Assembly: GCF_047246645.1 (NCBI RefSeq)
Contig: NZ_JBFOKR010000002.1
Coordinates: 248,001 to 312,000 of the forward strand
DNA length: 64,000 nt
Direction of reading: 5' to 3'
From: Ferdinandcohnia sp047246645
GTDB lineage: Bacteria > Bacillota > Bacilli > Bacillales > Bacillaceae_L
Shown here: piece after piece, positions 43,159 to 51,915 of the stretch
Layout of the letters: each line of letters starts with the position of its first letter
Position numbering within the stretch: the stretch's first letter is position 1
The notes under the pieces: model-generated
Database searches by the model: none
What the model was told of the DNA's origin: nothing
The model's input: only the letters and a program-made list of their open reading frames with translations
Program-made: the position numbers and the translations under genes

Positions 43159-44217
43159 ATGTATTTTAGAAATGAAAAAGGAAATACACTTCTATATGTC
43201 CTTGTTACAATAACTTTACTTTCAGTATTTGGAACAGTACTTTCAGCGCAAGCCTTAAGCGGTTCAGAACAAGTACAAAAAACGGAAAGTTTTCAGCAGG
43301 CAACCGATGCGGCAGAAATGGGTATTGATCATTTTTATAGGGATTTTAAAGTGAAAATTAATAATGTTGATTTAAGAAATAATACTTGTACAACAATAAT
43401 CAATACTGCAAATACCATTATCAATTCTAAAACAATTGATTCTAATACTTCTTACAAGATTACTTTTGATTCTGACCCAAGTAAGAATTGTTGGTTTAGT
43501 CCAGATGAAGGGAAGTATAAATTTAGCTTTTTAAGCACTGGCTACATTAACAAAAACGGAACACAGGTCTCTGACAAAACTTTAACTGCAACGTTCCCAA
43601 TACAGATTAATAATCTTTTCCCACCTAAGCCTGAAGGGTTTGACGATTGTGGAAGTGCAAGTGAACCATGTATTCCCACAGGTACTAACACTTATACGTA
43701 TGACAAAGCTTATTTTCCAAATGGATTGACTATCGCTGATAAATCAACAATCATTGCAAATAGTATTTATACAAATGGAGATTTAAACATTAGTGGTTAC
43801 AATAATACAGATGAATTAAGAATTAAGCATGATTTATTCATAAACGGTGGTTCCCTCTTCCATAACCATGCAGACGCTATTGTTGAAGGTAACTTTTATT
43901 TGAATGGAACCTTCCAAGAGAATAACCATGGAGAACTTATTGTAAAGGGTAATGCTTACTTCTACCAAGACATTTTAACAAAACCACACTCCTTTATCTG
44001 TGTAGAAAAAACCTTAACACTGTCTGAAGTAACAAAAAATGTCTTAGGTGTTACTTTACTTGGTCCAGGACAAACATGTGATTCCATTAATAGTGTAGGA
44101 AACGGCAATGGAAATGAAGTTACAGGGGTATATGCTAAAGAAATTAGGATTTTTAATTCCGATGAAAATATTTTAATTAATGACAATGATTTAGAAGTTG
44201 ATTATACAGGGAATTAA
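43159..44217 (+). CDS. PilX/GspK-like minor pilin without Glu5
   Basis: Prepilin-like protein of 352 aa. The leader MYFRNEKG is followed by NTLLYVLVTITLLSVFGTVLSAQAL. Position +5 is Tyr where Glu is normal, as in tip-capping GspK-type pseudopilins. SEQVQKTESFQQATDAAEMGIDHFYRDF is the PilX-type N-terminal helix continuation. From residue ~190 on there is a repetitive beta-helix-like section (GLTIADKSTIIANSIYTNGDLNISG, LRIKHDLFINGGS, AIVEGNFYLNGTF, LIVKGNAYFYQDI). Cysteines are at CTTI, NCWF, DDCG, EPCI, FICV and QTCD. ATG follows AAGGAGG. Third gene of the operon. Confidence 0.82.
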   Translation: MYFRNEKGNTLLYVLVTITLLSVFGTVLSAQALSGSEQVQKTESFQQATDAAEMGIDHFYRDFKVKINNVDLRNNTCTTIINTANTIINSKTIDSNTSYKITFDSDPSKNCWFSPDEGKYKFSFLSTGYINKNGTQVSDKTLTATFPIQINNLFPPKPEGFDDCGSASEPCIPTGTNTYTYDKAYFPNGLTIADKSTIIANSIYTNGDLNISGYNNTDELRIKHDLFINGGSLFHNHADAIVEGNFYLNGTFQENNHGELIVKGNAYFYQDILTKPHSFICVEKTLTLSEVTKNVLGVTLLGPGQTCDSINSVGNGNGNEVTGVYAKEIRIFNSDENILINDNDLEVDYTGN

Positions 44218-44225
44218 GCATACGT

Positions 44226-44262
44226 AAAGAAGCTCATATCGCCTAGATATGAGCTTCTTTAT
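44226..44262. terminator. Bidirectional terminator between minor-pilin operon and GGDEF gene
   Basis: The hairpin AAAGAAGCTCATATC-GCCT-A-GATATGAGCTTCTTT has A/T flanks and lies between the convergent stops of the last minor pilin and the diguanylate cyclase. Confidence 0.9.
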
Positions 44263-45983
44263 TTCACATACTCCGCAACCCTATTCCTGCCCGCCTGCTT
44301 CGCCCCAACATACATAGCACGATCAGCATGACGTAGGAGCTCAAGCGAAGTTTCTGCATCATATGGTGCAGTTGCGAATCCAATGCTCGCCGTGATACGA
44401 ACCATTACTCGCTTTTGACTTTGGTTCAAATCATCTTCGATAGTAAATGGCCGATTAGAGATCATTTGTCTGATCGTCTCGGCAAGTTCATAACATGCAC
44501 CCTTTTCTGTATCCGGTAATAATATGACGAACTCTTCTCCTCCATACCTTGCGACTGTTCCTATGTTACCAATTAGATGTTTAAGTCGTAAAGCTAATTC
44601 TCTCAAAACATCATTTCCACTTTGATGTCCGTAAGTGTCATTGATGGCTTTGAAATGATCAATATCTAATAGTATTAGTGATAGTGGTCCAGTTTTATGA
44701 TTGTCTAGTTTTTTGAACTCTGTTTCTAGTACTTGTTCAAAGTACCGGTAATTGTAGACTCGAGTTAATGAACATATCTCACTTTTACTCTTGGTTTCTT
44801 CATGATGTCTAGCATTTTCAATTGCTACTGCTAGATATGTTGATAGGATATCAACGATCATTAACTGGTACTTTTCATAGCTTCGTCTTTTGTTTGAGGC
44901 TAGTGCAAAGACACCTACCACTTGTTTATTTCTTATAACAGGAACACAGATGACACTCTCAGCCGAATCTGGTAAATAACCTTCAGTTATATCTCTAAAT
45001 TCTTTTTTCGTATTATAAAGGATTGCTTTCTTCTCTTTCCATACCCTACCTGCAATACCTTCTCCCATTCGTAGAGGAGGATATGATTGGTCAGTTTGAT
45101 TATCCGTAGAAAAACTTCTAATTACATGAAGTTCCCTATCCTCCACAACATCAAGTATGTATGCATAATCAACAGGGAGCATTTTACAAATTTTTTCTAT
45201 AAACACATCTAGAACCTCTTCAACCTTTAATCTTCCTGCAAGTTGATGTCCAATTTCAGATGCTTTTTGCAAATAATCATTAATTCGTTGACTAGAATAA
45301 TAGAGTCGTAACATGAATGACAAACTAACAAGAGGAATTCCAACGTAGAATAATGCTATTAATCCAACTTCAATATATAACATGTATAAGACAAGACCTA
45401 CTGGGAAATGCAGTAAAATAGTTGCGCCTTCCCAAATGACATCATTCGTTATAAATGGTTCTTTTTGAGGATTCTTTGATAATGTAGCTTTGATCACACG
45501 TAACAACGCATGGTTAGTGATAAATCTAGTAATCTGATATCCGATTACAGGGATCAAGAATCCAGGAGACGACATATCAATTACTCCATGTGTTCCACCT
45601 AGTAAATAAAAGACCACTGCTGCAAGAAATGAAGTTAAAAAGAATAAAAAGGAATTAAGTGGTATCCGGTATGAATCCTTTACTCCAATTCTTACTCGAA
45701 TTAACAATAATACTAAAGCAATTTGTGTAATTAAGACTTCGATAAATAATCCAAAGAAGAGGAAAATCGCTAGAGTAACACCCTCTGTAAACATAATAGG
45801 AACATTGTTTACAATGATAGGTAAAGCAGAGATTAGCCCAGTAAGTAGCAAGAAGCTTATAATATCGATCTCAAATCCAGCAAATACTGGTTCTGTATTC
45901 TGATACAATAACCACATGCTTATAGGAAATAGCAAAAACCATGCTAACCAAAGGCCATGTCTAACTCTATTACTTACCTCCAT
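44259..45983 (-). CDS. Membrane GAF-GGDEF diguanylate cyclase
   Basis: Predicted c-di-GMP synthase (574 aa). Seven to eight N-terminal membrane helices (residues ~12-235) are followed by a GAF domain (about 250-395: LKVEEVLDVFIEKICKMLPVDYAYIL .. ESVICVPVIRNKQVVGVFALAS) and a GGDEF domain (about 410-574). The active-site signature is GGEEF (residues ~481-485) with RYGGEEFVILLP, and the substrate-binding DIDHFKAINDTYGHQSGNDVL is intact, so it should be active. The product-inhibition I-site (RxxD upstream of GGEEF) is absent (GNIG there). ATG at 45983 follows GGAGG by eight bases. It is placed between the pilus block and folC. Confidence 0.92.
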   Translation of the reverse strand: MEVSNRVRHGLWLAWFLLFPISMWLLYQNTEPVFAGFEIDIISFLLLTGLISALPIIVNNVPIMFTEGVTLAIFLFFGLFIEVLITQIALVLLLIRVRIGVKDSYRIPLNSFLFFLTSFLAAVVFYLLGGTHGVIDMSSPGFLIPVIGYQITRFITNHALLRVIKATLSKNPQKEPFITNDVIWEGATILLHFPVGLVLYMLYIEVGLIALFYVGIPLVSLSFMLRLYYSSQRINDYLQKASEIGHQLAGRLKVEEVLDVFIEKICKMLPVDYAYILDVVEDRELHVIRSFSTDNQTDQSYPPLRMGEGIAGRVWKEKKAILYNTKKEFRDITEGYLPDSAESVICVPVIRNKQVVGVFALASNKRRSYEKYQLMIVDILSTYLAVAIENARHHEETKSKSEICSLTRVYNYRYFEQVLETEFKKLDNHKTGPLSLILLDIDHFKAINDTYGHQSGNDVLRELALRLKHLIGNIGTVARYGGEEFVILLPDTEKGACYELAETIRQMISNRPFTIEDDLNQSQKRVMVRITASIGFATAPYDAETSLELLRHADRAMYVGAKQAGRNRVAEYVK

Positions 45984-46070
45984 CACGTTTTCCTCCTCTC
46001 ATTTACATCCTATGATTATTTTACCAAATTTTCAGATACATGTCTTCATTTTAGTTCTTTTTTCCTATCA

Positions 46071-47384
46071 TTAATTTTTAGTTGATAAGATATAATGCCG
46101 TACATTTGAAATAAAATAAAGTGACCCAGTTATTAGCAACACTTCATTCTCACTGTTAGAAAGCTTATTCTTACTTATTTCAATTGCTTCTATCCAATTC
46201 TCTATGACACGTATTGAATCACTAGCTGATGAACTTTCATATAGGTCTTTTGAACTAGCTGCTCTCGGAAAGTCAAAACTAGTAAAAGTTAATGAGTCAG
46301 CTACTTCTTCAAGCTGAGATATCATGTTATCTAGTTTTTTATCCTTCAATGCACTAAATACAACATGGACTTTCTTATCTGATAAATGTGTTTTAATAGT
46401 ATCCACCAAGCTCTTAATTCCCTCTGGATTATGTGCACCATCAATGATAATAGGTGGTTGTGTTGATATTTGTTCAAACCGTCCTACCCAGTTTGTTTCT
46501 TCTAATCCTTTAAGAAGTTCCTTTTCTGAAATCTTCGCTACACCTTCCAGTACTAATAACTTAATTGCCATAACAGCCAAGCTAGCATTATTTACTTGGT
46601 GTGCCCCCTTCATTGATAAGAAGAGATTTTTATATGTATCGTTTGGTGTCTTAAGTGAAAAAAGTTCTCCTTGCTCAGAAGGCTTATGATCCACAATAAA
46701 GAAGTCCTTGCTTAATTGATAAAGAGCACTGTTTGTCTGTTTTGCCTTCTGGCTTATTACTTGAATAGCTTCCTCTTGATCAACAGCTGTAATAACAGGC
46801 TTTCCCTCTTTAATAATCCCTGCTTTCTCACTTGCAATCTCAGTTAATGTATCACCAAGGATGTTCATATGATCATACCCAATACTTGTAATAATTGAAA
46901 GCATCGGTGTAATGACATTCGTTGAATCAAATCTGCCTCCTAGTCCGACCTCCATGATGACAAAGTCTATTTCAGGGTTTGTACCAAAATAATAAAGTGC
47001 CATAGCTGTAATGACTTCAAATTCAGTTGGTCCACCAAGGTCAGTTTGTTCCAATTCATCAGCTAATGGTTTGATAACTTGTAAAAGAGAAACAATCTCT
47101 TCATCACGAATCGGTTTTCCATTCAAACTGATTCTTTCATTAAAGCTTTCAATATAAGGAGAAGTAAATGTACCTACAGAATAGCCTGCCTGTTGTAAAA
47201 TGTTTCGAAGATAGCTAACTGTAGAACCTTTACCATTAGTTCCTCCAACATGAATTGCTTTAATTTTTTTCTCTGGATGGTTGAGTCGTTCCATCATCCA
47301 CTCCATCCGTGATAAGCCGGGCTTTATACCAAGTCTTAATCGACTATGAATCCAAGATAATGCATCTTCATATGTATGAATCAT
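46071..47384 (-). CDS. folC: Folylpolyglutamate synthase / dihydrofolate synthase
   Basis: Adds glutamates to folates. The Mur-ligase-like ATP site is GTNGKGSTVSYLRNIL near residue 47. TSPYIESFNERI, the MEVGLGGRFDSTNVI motif, SIGYDHMNILGDTLTEIASEKAGIIK and IIDGAHNPEG also match the family. It has 437 aa. It lies downstream of valS, the conserved Bacillus order. A palindrome separates the two genes. Confidence 0.96.
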   Translation of the reverse strand: MIHTYEDALSWIHSRLRLGIKPGLSRMEWMMERLNHPEKKIKAIHVGGTNGKGSTVSYLRNILQQAGYSVGTFTSPYIESFNERISLNGKPIRDEEIVSLLQVIKPLADELEQTDLGGPTEFEVITAMALYYFGTNPEIDFVIMEVGLGGRFDSTNVITPMLSIITSIGYDHMNILGDTLTEIASEKAGIIKEGKPVITAVDQEEAIQVISQKAKQTNSALYQLSKDFFIVDHKPSEQGELFSLKTPNDTYKNLFLSMKGAHQVNNASLAVMAIKLLVLEGVAKISEKELLKGLEETNWVGRFEQISTQPPIIIDGAHNPEGIKSLVDTIKTHLSDKKVHVVFSALKDKKLDNMISQLEEVADSLTFTSFDFPRAASSKDLYESSSASDSIRVIENWIEAIEISKNKLSNSENEVLLITGSLYFISNVRHYILSTKN

Positions 47385-47411
47385 TATTTGTTCCTCACTT
47401 TATGCATAAGT

Positions 47412-47441
47412 AGAGACGAATCTACTAGTAGATTCGTCTCT
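47412..47441 (-). terminator. Perfect palindrome between valS and folC
   Basis: AGAGACGAATCTACTAGTAG..CTCT is a perfect 15-bp inverted repeat without a strong T-run (TACTTATGC follows on the minus strand). It could be a weak terminator or an mRNA-stabilising or processing hairpin. Confidence 0.6.
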
Positions 47442-47450
47442 TGTGTATCC

Positions 47451-50093
47451 TTACCCTTTTAATTCTGTAATTCTTGTGCGAACTGCATCACGTTTTTCGA
47501 TGTAGTCCTTCTCCTTAGCGCGCTCTTCTTCGATTACTTTTTCAGGAGCTTTTTTAACAAAGCCTTCATTGCCTAGTTTCTTTTGAACTCTTTCAACTTC
47601 TTTATCAAGCTTTTCAAGTTCTTTTTCCAGGCGTTTGATTTCTTCATCAATATTGATAAGTCCTTCAAGTGGAAGAGTCAATTCTGCTCCAGTTACAACC
47701 GCAGACATTGCTTTTTCTGTCGAAGAAATCTCCGTTGCGATAATTAATTCACTTGGATTACAGAATCTTTCAAGGTATGAACGATTACTCTCAAGCTGTT
47801 CCAATACCTGATCATCTTTTGCCTTTATGTGAAGCTTAATTTGCTTACTCATTGGTGTATTAACTTCGGCACGAATGTTTCGAACTGAGCGAATGATATC
47901 TACCAATAAACGCATTTCTGATGCAGCGTTTTGATCAGTATACTCTTCTTTAACTACTGGCCAGTTTGCAATTGTTATGGATTCGCCATGATGTGGCAGG
48001 TTCTGCCATATTTCCTCGGTAATAAACGGCATGAACGGATGTAAAAGTCGCATTGTGTGATCTAATACATATGCCAAAATTGAACGAGTTGTTTTCTTAG
48101 CTTTCTCATCTTCACCGTATAGAGGAAGTTTTGCCATTTCAATATACCAATCACAGAAATCGTCCCAAATGAAGTTGTAAAGTACGCGACCAACTTCTCC
48201 AAATTCATACTTATCAACTAGCTTTGTAACAGAAGCAATTGTTTCGTTCAAGCGAGTTAAAATCCATTTATCAGCAACAGATTTTTCTCCAGTAATGTCG
48301 ATATCTTCATACTTCATATCGCCCATATTCATCATTGCAAATCTTGAGGCATTCCAAATCTTATTTGCGAAGTTCCAAGTTGACTCAACTTTTTCCATAC
48401 TGAAACGTAAGTCTTGACCTGGTGAACTTCCTGTTGATAAGAAGTAACGTAGAGAGTCTGCACCATATTGAGCAATTACATCCATTGGGTCTACACCATT
48501 ACCAAGAGATTTACTCATCTTACGCCCCTGTGAGTCACGTACTAAACCATGAATGAGTACATCCTTGAATGGACGTTGACCTGTGAACTCAAGACCTTGG
48601 AAGATCATCCGAGATACCCAGAAGAAGATGATATCATAGCCAGTTACTAATACATCTGTTGGGTAGTAACGCTTGAAGTCTTCTGCATTTACGTCTGGCC
48701 AACCCATCGTTGAAAACGGCCATAACGCTGAGCTGAACCATGTATCTAAAACGTCATTGTCCTGTGTCCAGTTTTCAATGTCTGCTGGAGGCTCATGATC
48801 TACATGTACTTCTCCAGTTTCATTGTGATACCAAGCTGGAATTCGATGTCCCCACCATAATTGACGGGAAATACACCAGTCACGGATGTTTTCCATCCAA
48901 TGTAGGTATGTTTTTTCAAATCGATCAGGTACAAATTGTACTTTTTCTTCCTGAGCTTGAAGCTTAATTGCTTCATCCGCTAATGGTTGCATTTTTACAA
49001 ACCATTGAGTTGATAAATATGGTTCAACAACAGCACCACTACGCTCACTATGACCAACTGAGTGCATATGATCTTCTATCTTGAAAAGGACACCTTCTTC
49101 TTGTAGGTCCTTTACGATTTGTTTTCGACACTCAAAACGATCAAGTCCTTGGTACTTTCCTGCATTAGCATTCATTGAGCCATCTTCATTCATAACTAGA
49201 ACGCGCTCAAGATTATGTCTGTTTCCTACTTCGAAGTCATTTGGATCATGTGCTGGAGTTATTTTAACTGCTCCAGATCCAAATTCCATATCTACGTAAT
49301 CATCGCCAACGATAGGGATTTCTCTACCAACGATTGGGAGAATAACAGTCTTGCCAATTAAATGCTTAAATCGTTCATCTTCTGGATGAACAGCAATCGC
49401 TGTATCGCCTAGCATTGTTTCTGGACGAGTTGTTGCAATTTCGATATGACCGCTTCCATCTGCTAACGGATATCGCATATGATAAAATGCACCTTGAACA
49501 TCTTTATAGATAACTTCAATGTCTGAAAGAGCAGTCTTTGTAGCAGGATCCCAGTTAATAATGTATTCACCACGGTAGATTAGACCTTTTTTATATAGAG
49601 TGACGAAAACTTCACGAACCGCTTTTGAAAGACCTTCATCAAGTGTGAAACGCTCTCTTGAATAATCTAATCCAAGCCCCAGCTTTGACCATTGTTCACG
49701 AATATGACTTGCATACTCTTCCTTCCACTTCCATGTTTCCTCTACGAATTTTTCACGACCTAGATCATAACGTGATTTTCCTTCTTCACGTAGCTTTGCT
49801 TCCACCTTAGCCTGTGTTGCAATTCCTGCATGGTCCATTCCCGGTAACCAAAGTACATCATAGCCCTGCATTCTTTTAATACGGGTTACGATATCTTGTA
49901 ATGTCGTATCCCAAGCATGACCTAAATGCAGTTTACCAGTAACGTTTGGCGGTGGAATTACGATTGTATACGGTGTTTTGTTAGCATCACCAGTTGCTTC
50001 GAAGAACCTTCCGTCTAACCAATACTGATAACGTCCCGCTTCAATCGCTTGCGGGTCATACTTGGTTGATAATGTTTTTTCTGTTGTTTCCAT
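47451..50093 (-). CDS. valS: Valyl-tRNA synthetase
   Basis: Class I aminoacyl-tRNA synthetase, 880 aa. PPPNVTGKLHLGHAW holds the HIGH motif near residue 48 and GRKMSKSLGNGVD the KMSKS motif near residue 525. The CP1 editing domain (MLGDTAIAVHPEDERF), anticodon-binding domain and C-terminal coiled coil (EEIKRLEKELEKLDKEVERVQKKL) are present. ATG follows GGAGGAA. It is controlled by the T-box leader directly upstream. Confidence 0.98.
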   Translation of the reverse strand: METTEKTLSTKYDPQAIEAGRYQYWLDGRFFEATGDANKTPYTIVIPPPNVTGKLHLGHAWDTTLQDIVTRIKRMQGYDVLWLPGMDHAGIATQAKVEAKLREEGKSRYDLGREKFVEETWKWKEEYASHIREQWSKLGLGLDYSRERFTLDEGLSKAVREVFVTLYKKGLIYRGEYIINWDPATKTALSDIEVIYKDVQGAFYHMRYPLADGSGHIEIATTRPETMLGDTAIAVHPEDERFKHLIGKTVILPIVGREIPIVGDDYVDMEFGSGAVKITPAHDPNDFEVGNRHNLERVLVMNEDGSMNANAGKYQGLDRFECRKQIVKDLQEEGVLFKIEDHMHSVGHSERSGAVVEPYLSTQWFVKMQPLADEAIKLQAQEEKVQFVPDRFEKTYLHWMENIRDWCISRQLWWGHRIPAWYHNETGEVHVDHEPPADIENWTQDNDVLDTWFSSALWPFSTMGWPDVNAEDFKRYYPTDVLVTGYDIIFFWVSRMIFQGLEFTGQRPFKDVLIHGLVRDSQGRKMSKSLGNGVDPMDVIAQYGADSLRYFLSTGSSPGQDLRFSMEKVESTWNFANKIWNASRFAMMNMGDMKYEDIDITGEKSVADKWILTRLNETIASVTKLVDKYEFGEVGRVLYNFIWDDFCDWYIEMAKLPLYGEDEKAKKTTRSILAYVLDHTMRLLHPFMPFITEEIWQNLPHHGESITIANWPVVKEEYTDQNAASEMRLLVDIIRSVRNIRAEVNTPMSKQIKLHIKAKDDQVLEQLESNRSYLERFCNPSELIIATEISSTEKAMSAVVTGAELTLPLEGLINIDEEIKRLEKELEKLDKEVERVQKKLGNEGFVKKAPEKVIEEERAKEKDYIEKRDAVRTRITELKG

Positions 50094-50124
50094 ATGATTT
50101 CCTCCTTACTAGTACCTAAAAAAA

Positions 50125-50365
50125 TAAAAAACTCCATTCATCCTATTAAAAGGACGAATGGAGTTAATTCGCGGTACCACCTTTTTTCATAGATATGTTA
50201 CTATCTATGCTCTCAATAAAGATAACGGCTCTTCACCGGCTTTTACTACTGAAGATTCATAAAAGCTACTCATGGGCGACCTTCCAACGTAACAGTCCTA
50301 AGAAATCTCCCAGCAAATGATTTCTCTCTCTGAAGGTGTGACGATGTACTCTTCCCAATCCATGT
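50125..50365 (-). promoter_or_regulatory. T-box leader of valS
   Basis: A tRNA-sensing riboswitch. On the minus strand AGGTGGTACCGCG (about 50168-50180), the T-box that pairs with the tRNA acceptor end, is followed by the terminator hairpin ACTCCATTCGTCCTTT..GGATGAATGGAGT and TTTTTT (50127-50155). Upstream, Stem I includes GAAGAGTAC, the AGAGAG and GCTG elements and ACCTTC/GAAGGT pairing. The valine codon GTC at 50278-50280 next to GAAGG is the best candidate specifier. Uncharged tRNA-Val would favour antitermination. Confidence 0.93.
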
Positions 50366-50569
50366 AATTAAGATGATTTAATTTATTATATAATCTACTA
50401 CAAATGTTACCTAATTGCAACCTCTATAGTCAATAAGGTTAACCAAGTTTTTACTACTTTATTCATATGCAGAGTCAGCGTGACAAACTTTTTTAAAACA
50501 TTTAGCGGAACTTTTCATGATTCCTAAGCATAACCTAATTATAGGAGTTCTCGAAGGGAGCGAAACACC
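50366..50569. other. Promoter-bearing intergenic region upstream of valS
   Basis: No gene is seen. On the minus strand TATAAT (50385-50390) is a likely -10 for the valS leader, without a convincing -35. The plus-strand ribosome binding site of the small membrane protein lies at the right end. Confidence 0.45.
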
Positions 50570-50761
50570 ATGAGAAGACGAATTCGAAAATATGGCTATC
50601 CTCCATGGCTGCGATATACTCGTGATGTTTGTGCACAGTTTATCATTCCGATTGTAATCGTACAGGGAGTCCGAACGATTTTTCTACCAACATCGTTTGA
50701 TGTCATATTCCTAGCACTTCTAATAGTATTTGCTGCTTCATTGCATTTAGATTGGATCTAA
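50570..50761 (+). CDS. Small hypothetical membrane protein
   Basis: A 63-residue protein, MRRRIRKYGYPPWLRYTRDV.., with a strongly basic start and two hydrophobic segments (residues ~23-40 and ~43-60). ATG is preceded by GAAGGGAGCG at suitable spacing. It is followed at once by a bidirectional terminator, which supports a real short transcription unit. It stands divergent from valS and convergent with ysxE. I do not recognise a characterised family; the positively charged N-terminus predicts N-in topology. Confidence 0.65.
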   Translation: MRRRIRKYGYPPWLRYTRDVCAQFIIPIVIVQGVRTIFLPTSFDVIFLALLIVFAASLHLDWI

Positions 50762-50793
50762 AAAAATCCCATACAGCGCCTATGTATGGGATT
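50761..50793. terminator. Bidirectional terminator at ysxE
   Basis: The inverted repeat AATCCCATACA-GCGCC-TATGTATGGGATT has A- and T-rich flanks and lies between the convergent small membrane gene and ysxE, overlapping the ysxE stop. Confidence 0.85.
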
Positions 50794-51823
50794 CTTCTTC
50801 TTCAGTATTTAATTCTTCTTGCTTTCTCTTATCTTCTGCCTCAAGAATCTTTACAGCTACATATTCAATGTTTTTGGTAAGCCAATAGGCTCGTTGTAAC
50901 TGTTGGACATGCTCTCTCTCACTTTTGGTTCTATTTTTCTCGTAATTTTTAATACAACGATATATTGGTTCAGGGTATGATAAATAGCTTAGAAATAAAT
51001 AAATCTCTTCATCTCGTAACGGATTGTGTTTCCGATATGTTTCATACCATTCAACACAGTTTTCACATAGAGTTGGATATGTTTTTAATAATCGATAATA
51101 AAGACTCACTAAGTCATTAACAGGATTCCCATAAGCTGATTTCTCAAAGTTAGATAGATACCCTTTTCCATTATCATCAAAGAGGAAATGTGAATCAGAT
51201 AAATTTCCATGGGTGAGTGCGGTACGGAAGGTCTTACTTTCTTGCACTTTGTCATACCAGCAATCAAGTTGATTATGTGCAAACCGACTAGCAAGGCTAA
51301 CCTCATAAAAATACGTGCAAAATTGTAGTTCAAAGGGGGACATATACCATTTCTTTTCAGCTTGTTCTACGAATGACTCGAGATATTGATTTTGCTCCTC
51401 CCACTGATTAACAATTCCCTCAAAATGACTCGTAATTTCATCCTCTTCTATTGTTTGTTTTCTCGATGTAGTAAGATGAACCCTTGCTATCTCCTTAAAA
51501 ATCACATCATTACGTGTGACACGGTCAGTTGGTTCATGGTTCTGTATCCACGGCATTAAATAATGATAGTTTTGACCGTAATAGACGAGATACATTCCAT
51601 CTCTTGTAGGATAGATCGGTACCGCTCTCGTATAGCCCTGTTGAAATAATTGCTGAAGAAAGACTGGAAAATGTAAATTTATTTTCTTTGTTATTGTTTT
51701 AAGCGCGAATACACCGTTTCTCGTTACGACCTTCTTTATCTTTCCATGGTCTTCTATATGTGTAGGCTGCAAATTATATTTCTTTAAGATGGGCCCATAA
51801 TTTCCGACCTCATTCTTTGCCAT
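50780..51823 (-). CDS. ysxE: Spore coat protein YsxE (CotS-like kinase fold)
   Basis: Protein of the CotS/aminoglycoside-phosphotransferase-like family (347 aa from the ATG at 51823). In B. subtilis YsxE is a spore-coat protein encoded beside spoVID. RNGVFALKTI resembles the N-lobe lysine strand. The catalytic-loop segment TALTHGNLSDSHFLFDDNGKGYLSNFEKSAYG shows HGNLSxxHFL with degenerate catalytic residues (Asn for Asp; NFE for DFD), so kinase activity is doubtful. The frame is open to 51883, but the internal ATG with GGGTGG is preferred. Confidence 0.88.
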   Translation of the reverse strand: MAKNEVGNYGPILKKYNLQPTHIEDHGKIKKVVTRNGVFALKTITKKINLHFPVFLQQLFQQGYTRAVPIYPTRDGMYLVYYGQNYHYLMPWIQNHEPTDRVTRNDVIFKEIARVHLTTSRKQTIEEDEITSHFEGIVNQWEEQNQYLESFVEQAEKKWYMSPFELQFCTYFYEVSLASRFAHNQLDCWYDKVQESKTFRTALTHGNLSDSHFLFDDNGKGYLSNFEKSAYGNPVNDLVSLYYRLLKTYPTLCENCVEWYETYRKHNPLRDEEIYLFLSYLSYPEPIYRCIKNYEKNRTKSEREHVQQLQRAYWLTKNIEYVAVKILEAEDKRKQEELNTEEEESHT

Positions 51824-51882
51824 GAGGACCACCCGCTCTCTATACCTATTTATTGATAGTGTTTCAATCCACTTAAATAACA

Positions 51883-51909
51883 AAACAGGTGAGGGAGTGC
51901 CTCACCTTA
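51883..51909 (-). terminator. Hairpin between spoVID and ysxE
   Basis: On the minus strand AGGTGAGG-CACTC-CCTCACCT is followed by GTTTTGTT after the spoVID stop. It is probably a partial terminator. Confidence 0.72.
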
Positions 51910-51915
51910 TTTCCT

